From Accumulibacter sp. (GTDB taxonomy: Bacteria > Pseudomonadota > Gammaproteobacteria > Burkholderiales > Rhodocyclaceae), in the NCBI RefSeq assembly GCF_023806625.1, contig NZ_JAMTDX010000057.1, positions 1 through 64,000 of the forward strand: a stretch of DNA of 64,000 bases, written 5' to 3'. The notes beneath the pieces are model-generated. The model was not told the DNA's origin. It made no database searches and saw nothing but the letters and a program-made list of their open reading frames with translations. The translations under genes were made by a program, and so were the position numbers. Shown piece by piece: positions 56,097 through 64,000 of this stretch; position 1 is the stretch's first letter, and each line of letters begins with the position of its first letter.

Positions 56097-56882
56097 TCAG
56101 TCGGTGCGCAGCGACTCGACGACCAGCCTGACCGTATCGTCGGCCGACTTCGCTGACAGCCGGACCTGGACGGCCCGGCCGGCGAGTTCGACGGGTACGC
56201 CGGGCTCGAAGGTCCGGTAGAGACCGGCGACCGAGACGAGTTCGGCTTCGAAGCGCGTGCACAGGATGCGCGCTTCGCTCGATCCGCTGGCGCCGGCGAG
56301 TGCGCGGCCGCGCAGCGGTGCGTAGATGTGGATGTTGCCGTCGGCGATCACTTCGGCGCCGGGGTTGACCGCCGCGAGAACGACCAGATCGGCGCCACGT
56401 GCGTAGACCTGCTGGCCCGAGCGCAGCGGCCGGTCGATGTACACCGTTGTCGGGGCAGCTGGTTGCGTCGCGGGTGTCGGTGTTTGCGCAGGTTTCGGCT
56501 CGATGGGCGGTGGAGGCGATGCCACGGTCGGCTCGGGTTCTGCAGGCAGCGGCACCGGTCGATCTGCGAGATCGTAGGTCGGCAGGCCGGCGAACGCCGC
56601 GCTGTAACGCAACTGCTCGCTGCCGCCGCGGACTCCCATGGCGTTCAGGCCGTGGCTCATCAGGATTTGCTTGACCCTTCGCCAGTCGGCCTCGGGTACG
56701 TCGACGATCTGCGAAAGGTCGAGCAGCGCGGCATCCCCGTCGAAAAAGGACTCGCCGCCGAGCAGCACGCGAGCTGCGTCGGCGAGCTCATCAGGCTTCA
56801 CGGAGCGCAGCGTGACGACGACGACGGGCATCGTCGTTCCCTTGAAGTCGATCAATGGAAGCGGCCTGTTCGTTCGCGGCAT
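56097..56882 (-). CDS. minC: septum site-determining protein MinC
   Basis: 261 residues. MinC_N domain (residues 1-110: [32 protein letters not shown]), a long Pro-rich linker (~115-150), then the MinC_C beta-helix ([59 protein letters not shown]). It inhibits FtsZ away from mid-cell with MinD. ATG 56831 has a better RBS, but it would cut the N-terminal domain. minD and minE usually follow minC; here 3' of it is only the 311-bp gap. Confidence 0.92.
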   Translation of the reverse strand: MPRTNRPLPLIDFKGTTMPVVVVTLRSVKPDELADAARVLLGGESFFDGDAALLDLSQIVDVPEADWRRVKQILMSHGLNAMGVRGGSEQLRYSAAFAGLPTYDLADRPVPLPAEPEPTVASPPPPIEPKPAQTPTPATQPAAPTTVYIDRPLRSGQQVYARGADLVVLAAVNPGAEVIADGNIHIYAPLRGRALAGASGSSEARILCTRFEAELVSVAGLYRTFEPGVPVELAGRAVQVRLSAKSADDTVRLVVESLRTD

Positions 56883-57022
56883 GGCGTCAAAGTCCGAGCC
56901 AGTAGCTGGAAAGCCCAGCAGTCTATCGGAATCGGCAGCAAAGCGGAACAGGCTGGCGCTTGACAGGCAGCTTCACGCTCGCGGCCCGGGGGTGATTTCG
57001 TCGCCGATTCGGTGACTGCGGC

Positions 57023-58177
57023 CTAGGGCCAGGCCCTGGCTCCCCAGATCATCCGCCGGGCGACGAAGTGGCGCAGCGGTGGAAGGAGGTCGAGGGCGAG
57101 CAGACCGGCTCCGCGGGCGAGGCGCAGTGGACCAAGGTCGTTGGAGAAGATGCGCACGATGCTGTCGGTGAACGTCACTCCGCCGATCCGGTCGAAACAC
57201 CTGTTGCGCGCGTAGGAAGCGAGAAGCGAGTGATCGCCGGGATCCGCGTCGGGTCGGCTGGAGAGCAACTCGGCGAGTACCCGGGCATCGCGCAGGCCGA
57301 GGTTCAGACCCTGCCCCGAGACCGGGTGAAGAGTCTGCGCGGCGTTGCCGATCCACAGCTGGCGCGGAGTGGTCAGCTGGTTGCGCCAGCGCAGCGCGAG
57401 CGGGAAAGCGGCTCGCGGGCCGCAGCGCGAGAAGTCGAGGCGACCGCCAAACTGCTTGCGCAAGGCCGCGAGGAATCCCTGCTCGTCGCAGGCCAGCAGT
57501 TCGTCCGCCTGCTCCGACGGGACCGTGCGGACCACCGAATAGTCCTGACCGAGCGGGAGCAGGGCGACCGGCCCGTCGGCCGTGAAACGCTCCCACGCGC
57601 GGCGGCGATGCGCCGCCACCGGGCTGACTTCGCTGACCACCGCATGCTGCCGGTAGTCGCAGACTCTGACGCTGGAGTCGTTGGCTGGCGACCCTTCGGC
57701 ATGCACGACCAAGCGGGCGTCGATCCGGTGAATGTCGCCGTGGCAGTCGACGGCGAGATGGACGGCGTCGTGACCCTGTTTCAGGTCGACGACACGCGAA
57801 TCGTCGAGCAGGCGGCCGGTTCCGATCTGCTCGTCGAGCGCAGCCGCGAGATCGCGATAACGCATGACGTAGCCGAGAGCGGGGATCGCGTAATCGGCGG
57901 CCTCGATCAGCGTTCGACCGAAGCCGTCGCGCTGTGAGACGTGGATGCTCTCGATCGGCGTCGCAGCCGACGCCCGCCACGCGCCGAGGGTCTCGAGGAT
58001 CTGCCTCGATCCGTGCGCGAGGGCCAATGCGCGCGGATCGGCGGACCAGGCGCCACGCGGACGATGATCGATCAGCAGGACCTGGTACGGCGAGTCTGCG
58101 ATTGCCCGGGCGAGCGTCATCCCGACCGGACCGGCTCCGATGATCACGATGTCGGCGCGTTCGACCGGCTCAGTCAT
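57023..58177 (-). CDS. ubiH: UbiH-family FAD monooxygenase
   Basis: 384-residue flavoprotein hydroxylase of ubiquinone ring modification. FAD-binding GAGPVGMTLARAI at the N-terminus, and the second FAD motif GNAAQTLHPVSGQGLNLGLRDA, typical of UbiH/VisC/UbiF. The substrate position (C6 versus C5 or C1) is taken from the closest family and not certain. The start overlaps pepP by 8 bases. Confidence 0.87.
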   Translation of the reverse strand: MTEPVERADIVIIGAGPVGMTLARAIADSPYQVLLIDHRPRGAWSADPRALALAHGSRQILETLGAWRASAATPIESIHVSQRDGFGRTLIEAADYAIPALGYVMRYRDLAAALDEQIGTGRLLDDSRVVDLKQGHDAVHLAVDCHGDIHRIDARLVVHAEGSPANDSSVRVCDYRQHAVVSEVSPVAAHRRRAWERFTADGPVALLPLGQDYSVVRTVPSEQADELLACDEQGFLAALRKQFGGRLDFSRCGPRAAFPLALRWRNQLTTPRQLWIGNAAQTLHPVSGQGLNLGLRDARVLAELLSSRPDADPGDHSLLASYARNRCFDRIGGVTFTDSIVRIFSNDLGPLRLARGAGLLALDLLPPLRHFVARRMIWGARAWP

Positions 58178-59477
58178 GCCGCATCACCTCCTCGATCTCG
58201 TCGATCGTCCTCGGGGCGGTCGTGTAGACGGTGCTACCGTCGTCACTGACGAGCAGGTCATCCTCGATGCGCACGCCAACCCCGTGCAGGTGCTCGGGGA
58301 CGGCGCTGTCCGGGCGGAAGTAGAGCCCCGGCTCGACGGTCAAGGTCATTCCCGGAGCCAGCGTCGTCCAGGCGTCCGGGTCGGCGTCCGCACGGTAGTC
58401 GCCGGCGTCATGCACGTCGAGTCCCAGCCAGTGGCCAGTCCGATGCATGTACCATGGCCGGTACGCGCCGCTTTCGATCGCACCATCGACACTGCCCGAG
58501 ATCAGGCGCAAGTCGACCAGGCCCTGCGTCAGAACGCGCAGTGCGGCCTGATGGTAGTCGATGAACGAGGCACCGGGACGGACGGCAGCGATCGCCGCCT
58601 CCTGCGCGGCGAGGACGATTCCGTAGACCTCGCGTTGAATCGCGGTGAACCGTCCGTCGACAGGAAAGCTTCGCGTGATGTCCGAAGCATAGCCGCCGAC
58701 TTCACAGCCCGCGTCGATGAGGACCAGCGAATGGGCAGGGAGCAGCTTGTCGTTCTCGACATAGTGGAGGATGCAGGCGTTCACACCGCCGGCGACGATC
58801 GGCGCATAGGCGTGTCCATCCGCTCCGCGGCGGCGAAACTCGTAGCTCAGTTCGGCCTCGAGTTCGTATTCGGCCATTCCCGGACGGCAGGCATGCATCG
58901 CCCGCGCGTGGCCGGCCGAGGCGATCTCTGCGGCGCGGCGCATCAGGGCGATTTCGTGGGCATCCTTGATCAGGCGCATCGAATCGAGCAGCCCGCGCAG
59001 GTCGTGAATCTCGCGCGGCGCCCGCACGCCGCTCCGGCTGTCCGCGCGCAACGCGGCGAGCGCCGCGGCGATGCGGCGGTCCCATTCGGCGTCGTGACCC
59101 AGAGAATGCCAGAGCGCCCGGCGATTGGCGAGCAACTCGGGCAGCTTCGCGTCGAGACTCGAGATCGGGTGCGCTTCGCTGAAAGCGAAGGCCTCGGCGG
59201 CCATCTCGGGTCCGTAGCGGAAGCCGTCCCAGATTTCGCGCTCCTCGTTCTTCTCGCGGCAGAAGAGAATCGATCGCGGCGTGTCGCCGCCGACGAGTAC
59301 GATCACCGCGTCGGGTTCAGGGAAGCCGCTGAGGTACCAGAAGTAGCTGTCGAAGCGATAGGGGTAGTGCGAGTCGCGGTTGCGGACGCGTTCGGGAGCG
59401 GTGGGAATCAGCGCGACTGCGTCGCCGATGCGGCTGAGCACGGCCTGGCGTCGTCGGGCATGAAAATCGTGGCTCAT
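58170..59477 (-). CDS. pepP: Xaa-Pro aminopeptidase
   Basis: 435-residue cytosolic metallopeptidase that removes N-terminal residues before proline. The pita-bread metal ligands are visible: DAGCEVGGYASDITRSF (two Asp), HRTGHWLGLDVHD (His), TVEPGLYF (Glu) and GVRIEDD (Glu). The N-terminal domain has the SGFPEPDAV segment. The start ATG 59477 overlaps the murU stop by four bases. pepP next to ubiH is conserved in many proteobacteria. Confidence 0.95.
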   Translation of the reverse strand: MSHDFHARRRQAVLSRIGDAVALIPTAPERVRNRDSHYPYRFDSYFWYLSGFPEPDAVIVLVGGDTPRSILFCREKNEEREIWDGFRYGPEMAAEAFAFSEAHPISSLDAKLPELLANRRALWHSLGHDAEWDRRIAAALAALRADSRSGVRAPREIHDLRGLLDSMRLIKDAHEIALMRRAAEIASAGHARAMHACRPGMAEYELEAELSYEFRRRGADGHAYAPIVAGGVNACILHYVENDKLLPAHSLVLIDAGCEVGGYASDITRSFPVDGRFTAIQREVYGIVLAAQEAAIAAVRPGASFIDYHQAALRVLTQGLVDLRLISGSVDGAIESGAYRPWYMHRTGHWLGLDVHDAGDYRADADPDAWTTLAPGMTLTVEPGLYFRPDSAVPEHLHGVGVRIEDDLLVSDDGSTVYTTAPRTIDEIEEVMRHD

Positions 59478-60163
59478 GAGCTGGCGGTCAGTTGGCTGTC
59501 GAGTTCGGCGAGACGCTGCGGAGTGCCGACGTCGACCCATCGGCCGGCGTGTCGCTGACCGGTGACCAAGCCGTGGGCGATCGCGGTCTCGAGCAGGGGC
59601 CGCAGCTTGATCACCGCTCCGGCGGGAACTTCGGCGAAGAACGCCGGCCAGAAGACCGCAATGCCGGAAAAGGTCAGCGTCGTGCCGCCGCCGGCGGCCA
59701 ATTGGACGCGGTTCCCCGAGAGGCAGAAATCGCCCTCGGGATGATGTGGCGGATTATCGACGAGGACGAGATGCGCGAGCCGGCCGTCGCTGGCCAGGGC
59801 GACGGTCCGGGCCTCGCCGAGGGTCCAGTCGCACCAGACGTCGGCGCTGATCGTCAAGAAGGGCTGGTCACCGAGCAGCGGCAGCGCCGCGCGGATTCCG
59901 CCAGCGGTTTCGAGGGCCCTGGTGGGCTCGGGCGAGTAGGCGATCGAGAGACCGAACGAGCGGCCATTTCCCAGGGCGGCCTCGATTCTCTCGCCGAGGT
60001 GGGCGTGATTGATCACCACCTCACGCCAGCCAGCTCCGGCGAGCCGCTCGAGATGCCAGGCGATCAGCGCCTTGCCGCCGACCGGGAGAAGCGGCTTCGG
60101 GATCGTGTCGGTCAGTGGCCGCAGGCGCTCACCACGGCCGGCCGCAAGGATCATCGCCTTCAT
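59474..60163 (-). CDS. murU: N-acetylmuramate alpha-1-phosphate uridylyltransferase
   Basis: 229-residue nucleotidyltransferase. The signature LAAGRGERLRPLTDTIPKPLLPV binds UTP and metal, and SADVWCDW supplies the acidic metal ligand. With AmgK it makes UDP-MurNAc from recovered MurNAc, a recycling shortcut known in Pseudomonas that bypasses MurA (fosfomycin target). It overlaps amgK by 1 base and pepP by 4. Confidence 0.9.
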   Translation of the reverse strand: MKAMILAAGRGERLRPLTDTIPKPLLPVGGKALIAWHLERLAGAGWREVVINHAHLGERIEAALGNGRSFGLSIAYSPEPTRALETAGGIRAALPLLGDQPFLTISADVWCDWTLGEARTVALASDGRLAHLVLVDNPPHHPEGDFCLSGNRVQLAAGGGTTLTFSGIAVFWPAFFAEVPAGAVIKLRPLLETAIAHGLVTGQRHAGRWVDVGTPQRLAELDSQLTASS

Positions 60164-61194
60164 CAGAACGTGTAGCCGACGTCGGAGCTTCTCTCGTCGA
60201 GTGTGTCGAGCAGCAGGGCGAGCGGCTGCAATTCCCGGTAGCGCCGGCTGGTGCGCCGGAGATAGCCGATCACCCGCGGCATGTCCTTGAGATAGTCGTC
60301 CTTGCCGTCCCGGTGGCAGAGCCTGGCGAAGATGCCGAGAACCTTGATCTGCCGCTGTGCACCCATCCATTCGTAGTCGCGATAGAAGTCGTGGAAATCA
60401 CTCTGCACCGGGAGCCCCGCCTTTCTGGCCATCTCCCAGTAGCGGATCACGTGATCGAGTTCCACTTCCTCCGGCCACTCGATGTAAGCGTCGCGATAGA
60501 GGGAGACCAGGTCGTAGGTCAGCGGGCCGTAGACCGCGTCCTGAAAGTCGAGGATTCCCGGGTTGGCGAGCGAGTGTTCGCTCGATCCGGCGACGACCAT
60601 CAGGTTGCGCGAATGGTAGTCGCGGTGTACGAAGACCTGCTTCTGGCTCAGGTTGTTGTCGAGGATCGTCGAAAAGACCGCCAGCAGCGTCTGGCGGGTC
60701 GCATCGTCCGGAGTCTGCCCGAGGTGACGGACCAGGTACCAGTCGGGGAAGAGGCACATCTCGCGGTAGAGTAGCGAGCGATCATAGTCGGGCAGCTGGC
60801 CTTCACGGCTGGCGAGCTGAATCGCGACCAGCGCCCGGTTGGCGTCTTCGTAGAGCCTCGGTGCCTGGCGCCGGTCCTGCAGCGCAGCGAGATAAGTCGT
60901 GCTGCCGAGGTCTGAGAGCAGAAGAAAACCCTGCTCGAGATCCTCGGCAAGCACATCCGGGACATGCACCCCAGCTTCGCGGAAGAGCGCCGCGATGGTC
61001 AGGAAGGGGCGGCAGTCCTCCTTCTCGGGGGGGGCATCCATGACGATCCGCGTCGTATCGTCAGCCAGCCGTACGCGAAAGTAACGCCGGAAACTGGCGT
61101 CGGCCGACGCCGGCTCAATGGCCACGACCTCGCCGGGGAACTGCCCGGCGAAGAGCTCGCGGACCCAGCACTCGAGCTGGGCTGTGCGCCGCAT
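60163..61194 (-). CDS. amgK: anomeric MurNAc/GlcNAc kinase
   Basis: 343-residue aminoglycoside-phosphotransferase-fold kinase. Catalytic loop VHRDYHSRNLMV (HxDxxxxN) and metal-binding LDFQDAVYGPLTYDLV. It phosphorylates MurNAc at C1 for MurU. AAGGAG precedes ATG 61194. It is the first gene of the four-gene operon and is divergent from lptD. Confidence 0.92.
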   Translation of the reverse strand: MRRTAQLECWVRELFAGQFPGEVVAIEPASADASFRRYFRVRLADDTTRIVMDAPPEKEDCRPFLTIAALFREAGVHVPDVLAEDLEQGFLLLSDLGSTTYLAALQDRRQAPRLYEDANRALVAIQLASREGQLPDYDRSLLYREMCLFPDWYLVRHLGQTPDDATRQTLLAVFSTILDNNLSQKQVFVHRDYHSRNLMVVAGSSEHSLANPGILDFQDAVYGPLTYDLVSLYRDAYIEWPEEVELDHVIRYWEMARKAGLPVQSDFHDFYRDYEWMGAQRQIKVLGIFARLCHRDGKDDYLKDMPRVIGYLRRTSRRYRELQPLALLLDTLDERSSDVGYTF

Positions 61195-61214
61195 CCCGCT
61201 TCTCCTTGGATGAT

Positions 61215-61242
61215 GGTGCTAGAATGCCGCGATTTTAGCACC
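61215..61242. promoter_or_regulatory. palindromic divergent promoter region of amgK and lptD
   Basis: GGTGCTAGAAT (61215-61225), 6 bases, ATTTTAGCACC (61232-61242) is an inverted repeat with 10 of 11 matches. Each arm contains an extended -10-type box, TGCTAGAAT for lptD and TGCTAAAAT for amgK. Clear -35 boxes were not seen. Confidence 0.55.
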
Positions 61243-61311
61243 CGGCCTAGCCTCGGATTCGCGCCGGAGTGGGACTTCCTTTTTCTGTTCTGCCTGACAG
61301 AAGCACCCGGA

Positions 61312-64000
61312 ATGAAGCGTCTACGGCGCAGACCATTGCCCCTGATCCTCTGTTGCAGCTTTGCCGGCTCCCTGGCGGCGGGTTTTGCCGGCCAGGCCGA
61401 CGCGCAGGGGATGGCGCCGTTGCGGGTCGATCCGCTACTGCTCGGCCTGCCGCCGGCAAAGCCGGCGCCGCCGGCCGCGGCAACCGGCCGGCCGGCTGCT
61501 GAAGCGAAGCCTGTCGAGTCGGCTCCGGTCGAGTCGAGGCCGCTTGCTGGCAGTCCCCCGGAGCGAAGAGACCAGCCAGCGGTTCAGGCAGGAGAAGCGG
61601 ACGCCGTGTCAGCGCAGGCCGTCCCGGTGCCACCGCCGGGAGAGTCGCCGGTCACCGGGGAACCGGCCGCAGTCGTGCCGAGGGCAGTGCGCACCGCACC
61701 GGTATCGGCAGGCGCCGAGGAAGGAGCACCCGAAGCCGAACTGTCTTCCCAGGCTCCGGCACGGCAGACTGGAGCCGGTGGGGTGTCGGGTGCGGCGACT
61801 CGGTCGACGACTGACCAGATAGGGACGCCAGTTACCGTTCCGCCGGAGGCTGTTGCGGATCGGTCGGATCTGTCGCGCCCGGTTCCCGGAAAATCCAGCG
61901 CCGCCGCCGCTGCAAGGCCCGGATCTGCGGTGGCACCCCAGGGGCCTGAAATCGGTGCGGTGGGTGCTGAAGGCAGTCTGGCACTGCGTCTGGCGAGGCG
62001 CATGACCGACCAGGCTCCACAGAGCGCAACGCCCCGCCCGGTTTTCGTGAGCGCCTTGAGCATCTCGGGGATCATCGACCGCGAACTGCTCGCCGAAGGG
62101 GATGCCGAGTTGCGCAGGATCGGCCGGGTGCTGACCGCCGACCGCCTGACTTACTGGCCGGTCGAGGACGAGGCAGAGGCTCTCGGTAACGTTCGCCTGG
62201 AACAGGGAGACGACGTCTTCCTTGGCACGCACGGGCGGCTCAAGATAGAGGATCAGGTCGGTTTCCTGGACCAGGCCTCGTACTTTCTGAAGCGCAAACC
62301 GCTTGCGGGCAGCGCGGCCGGTGGATCGACGGTCGTTCGAGGAATGGCCGTTGAAGACGAAAGCGGTGAACCCGAGACCGGCTTCGCCACACCGCGTGCG
62401 CTGACCATCAAGCCGGGTCAGACTGAAATCAAGGTCTCGCGCAAGCAGAGGACCCTGATCGGCGAAGCGCGCGGCGATGCGGATCGCGTCGATCTCGAAG
62501 GAGAGAATCAGTATCATCTGACGCGCGCGACCTTCACGACCTGCAAGCCGGGCAACGACGACTGGTATCTGAGCGCCGAGGATCTCAGGCTCGACTACGA
62601 CAACGAAGTCGGTACGGGCGATGACGCGACGCTACGCTTCCTCGGGGTGCCGATCCTGCATTCGCCGTGGGTTTCGTTTTCGTTGAGCGACGAGCCCAAG
62701 TCGGGCTTCCTGATCCCCACCTACGGGACCTCGAGCCGGAGCGGCCTGGAAGTTGCCGTGCCATATTACTGGCGGATCGCACCGAACATGGACTCGACGA
62801 TCGAGCCAACGATTCTCTCGAAACGGGGCCTCCTGCTCGGCGCAGACTTCCGCTATCTCGATCTGCTCGACGGTTGGCCTTATCGCGGCCGGGTGCACGT
62901 CGCGTTCCTGCCCAATGACCGGCAAACGAACACCAACCGCTGGGCATTCAACCTGATGCACACCCAGCCCACAACCGCGAGCGGCTTCTCAGGGAGCATC
63001 AACTACACGAAGGTGTCGGACAACGACTACTACACCGACTTGTCGAACCAGATTACCAGCACCTCGCAGACCCAACTCCTGCAGCAGGGAGTGATCAGCT
63101 ATGGTGGAATGGGATGGTGGACGGCAACCACCAACGTCCAGTCGTTCCAGACCCTCCAGCCCGATCCCCAGAATCCGGTTTCCAAGCCCTACCGTCTCTA
63201 TCCGCAGTTCACCCTCAACGCCCGGCAGCCTGACCTGTTCGCCACCGACAGCGCCTTCTTCGGGCAGTATACGCACTTCGTGCACCCTGACCCGAACATG
63301 GTCGAGGGACAGCGCACGGTTCTCCAGCCACAGGTCTCGCTGCCCTACGTGACTCCCGGCTGGTACGTCACGCCACGGGCGGGGGTGAACGTGACCCACT
63401 ACTCGCTGGTCCAGCCGGTTTCCGCGGTTGGCGCTCCGGACTCGATCAATCGTACGCTGCCGATCATGAGCGTCGATTCGGGAATGACCTTCGAACGGTC
63501 GACGAACCTCTTCGGCCGCGAATACGCCCAGACGCTGGAGCCGCGGCTGATGTATCTGTACATCCCGTATACGGACCAAAACGACATCCCGGTTTTCGAC
63601 ACGGCGCTGGCGGACTTCAATTTTACGCAGATCTTCGCCGACAACCGCTTCTCGGGCTGGGACCGGATCAACAATGCAAATCAGCTCACTGCCGCTCTGT
63701 CCTCACGGCTGATCGACCCGGCGAGCGGCGCGGAGATCATGCGCGGGATGATCGGGGAGATTTTCTACTTCACCCCCAACAAGGTCGTGCTCCCCGGAAC
63801 GACCACCGCGCAGTCGGACAGGTCGGACTTTCTGGCCGCGTTCTCGGGGCAGGTGTACCCCAAAGTCTACGCGGATGCCGCGCTCCAGTACAACTTCGCT
63901 GACCAGCAGTTTCAGCGCTATGCGCTCGGTGCACGCTACGTGCCAGAGCTTGGCAAGATACTCAGCGCGCTTTACAGCTACAACAACCAGACCTCGCCCC
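61312..64000 (+). CDS. lptD: LPS-assembly protein LptD (partial, runs off the end)
   Basis: Outer-membrane barrel that inserts lipopolysaccharide with LptE. The frame is open from ATG 61312 to the window end (896 codons). Signal peptide (~1-32), a Pro/Ala/Glu-rich linker of about 195 residues (46-240), the periplasmic OstA/LptA-like domain (VLTADRLTYWPVEDEAEALG, GTHGRLKIEDQVGFLDQASY), and from about residue 400 the barrel (FTTCKPGNDDWYLSAEDLRL, FLGVPILHSPWVSFSLSDEP, DGWPYRGRVHVAF). The linker is much longer than in E. coli. The 3' end lies outside. Confidence 0.93.
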   Translation, partial: MKRLRRRPLPLILCCSFAGSLAAGFAGQADAQGMAPLRVDPLLLGLPPAKPAPPAAATGRPAAEAKPVESAPVESRPLAGSPPERRDQPAVQAGEADAVSAQAVPVPPPGESPVTGEPAAVVPRAVRTAPVSAGAEEGAPEAELSSQAPARQTGAGGVSGAATRSTTDQIGTPVTVPPEAVADRSDLSRPVPGKSSAAAAARPGSAVAPQGPEIGAVGAEGSLALRLARRMTDQAPQSATPRPVFVSALSISGIIDRELLAEGDAELRRIGRVLTADRLTYWPVEDEAEALGNVRLEQGDDVFLGTHGRLKIEDQVGFLDQASYFLKRKPLAGSAAGGSTVVRGMAVEDESGEPETGFATPRALTIKPGQTEIKVSRKQRTLIGEARGDADRVDLEGENQYHLTRATFTTCKPGNDDWYLSAEDLRLDYDNEVGTGDDATLRFLGVPILHSPWVSFSLSDEPKSGFLIPTYGTSSRSGLEVAVPYYWRIAPNMDSTIEPTILSKRGLLLGADFRYLDLLDGWPYRGRVHVAFLPNDRQTNTNRWAFNLMHTQPTTASGFSGSINYTKVSDNDYYTDLSNQITSTSQTQLLQQGVISYGGMGWWTATTNVQSFQTLQPDPQNPVSKPYRLYPQFTLNARQPDLFATDSAFFGQYTHFVHPDPNMVEGQRTVLQPQVSLPYVTPGWYVTPRAGVNVTHYSLVQPVSAVGAPDSINRTLPIMSVDSGMTFERSTNLFGREYAQTLEPRLMYLYIPYTDQNDIPVFDTALADFNFTQIFADNRFSGWDRINNANQLTAALSSRLIDPASGAEIMRGMIGEIFYFTPNKVVLPGTTTAQSDRSDFLAAFSGQVYPKVYADAALQYNFADQQFQRYALGARYVPELGKILSALYSYNNQTSP

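Overview
The window is GC-rich, gene-dense bacterial chromosome. The gene set points to a Gram-negative betaproteobacterium: LptD, FadL, ubiquinone synthesis by UbiA/UbiD/UbiH, AmgK-MurU muropeptide recycling, a class III (glutathione-dependent) alcohol dehydrogenase and MinC. The mix would suit the Rhodocyclales, for example a Candidatus Accumulibacter-like organism, but that placement is inference from gene content and no rRNA marker is present.

Layout. 1-4.7 kb: an AraC-type regulator, a DUF1254/DUF1214 lipoprotein and formaldehyde-detoxifying frmA. 4.7-9.2 kb: an accessory scar. The fghA gene next to frmA is cut off, and it is followed by two IS91-type transposase tail remnants, an IS1634-like remnant, an intact ParD/ParE-like toxin-antitoxin pair, a Fic protein, and a second ParDE pair whose antitoxin is frameshifted. 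9.3-11.1 kb: an Atm1-type ABC exporter. 11.1-23.4 kb: a fatty-acid beta-oxidation regulon with a PsrA-like TetR regulator, FadE, thiolase, FadB/J-like enzyme, YciA-like thioesterase, FadL, and a second module (FadN-like enzyme plus thiolase). The regulator promoter and the second-module promoter carry the same CAAAC-N4-GTTTG type palindrome. 23.5-34.6 kb: DUF2802, SPOR, TPR, RidA, RecG, ArsR regulator, an LplT-Aas-like fusion, SAM hydrolase, UbiA, a small haem protein, UbiD and a membrane protein. 34.7-38.9 kb: a large sensor-PAS-GAF-GGDEF-EAL protein with an in-frame stop inside the EAL domain. 39-47.4 kb: ankyrin protein, DacB, CYTH-CHAD protein, Crp/Fnr regulator, HtpX, HPF-like protein, NhaR-like regulator and a Tim44-like protein.

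47.6-55.8 kb is the most unusual locus. It is an eight-gene, tightly packed operon with its own promoter, preceded by a strong terminator. It encodes a coiled-coil protein, a membrane-anchored substrate-binding protein fused to an OmpA-like domain, an ABC permease, an ABC ATPase, a membrane coiled-coil protein, a PspA/IM30-family protein, an AAA+ ATPase and a TerB-like protein. This looks like an envelope-sensing or membrane-maintenance system that joins an ABC importer to an ESCRT-III/Vps4-like pair. Its function is inference.

55.8-64 kb: a short element with inverted ends, an orphan minC, the overlapping operon amgK-murU-pepP-ubiH, and divergent lptD, which runs off the end. No tRNA, rRNA, CRISPR array or replication origin was seen.
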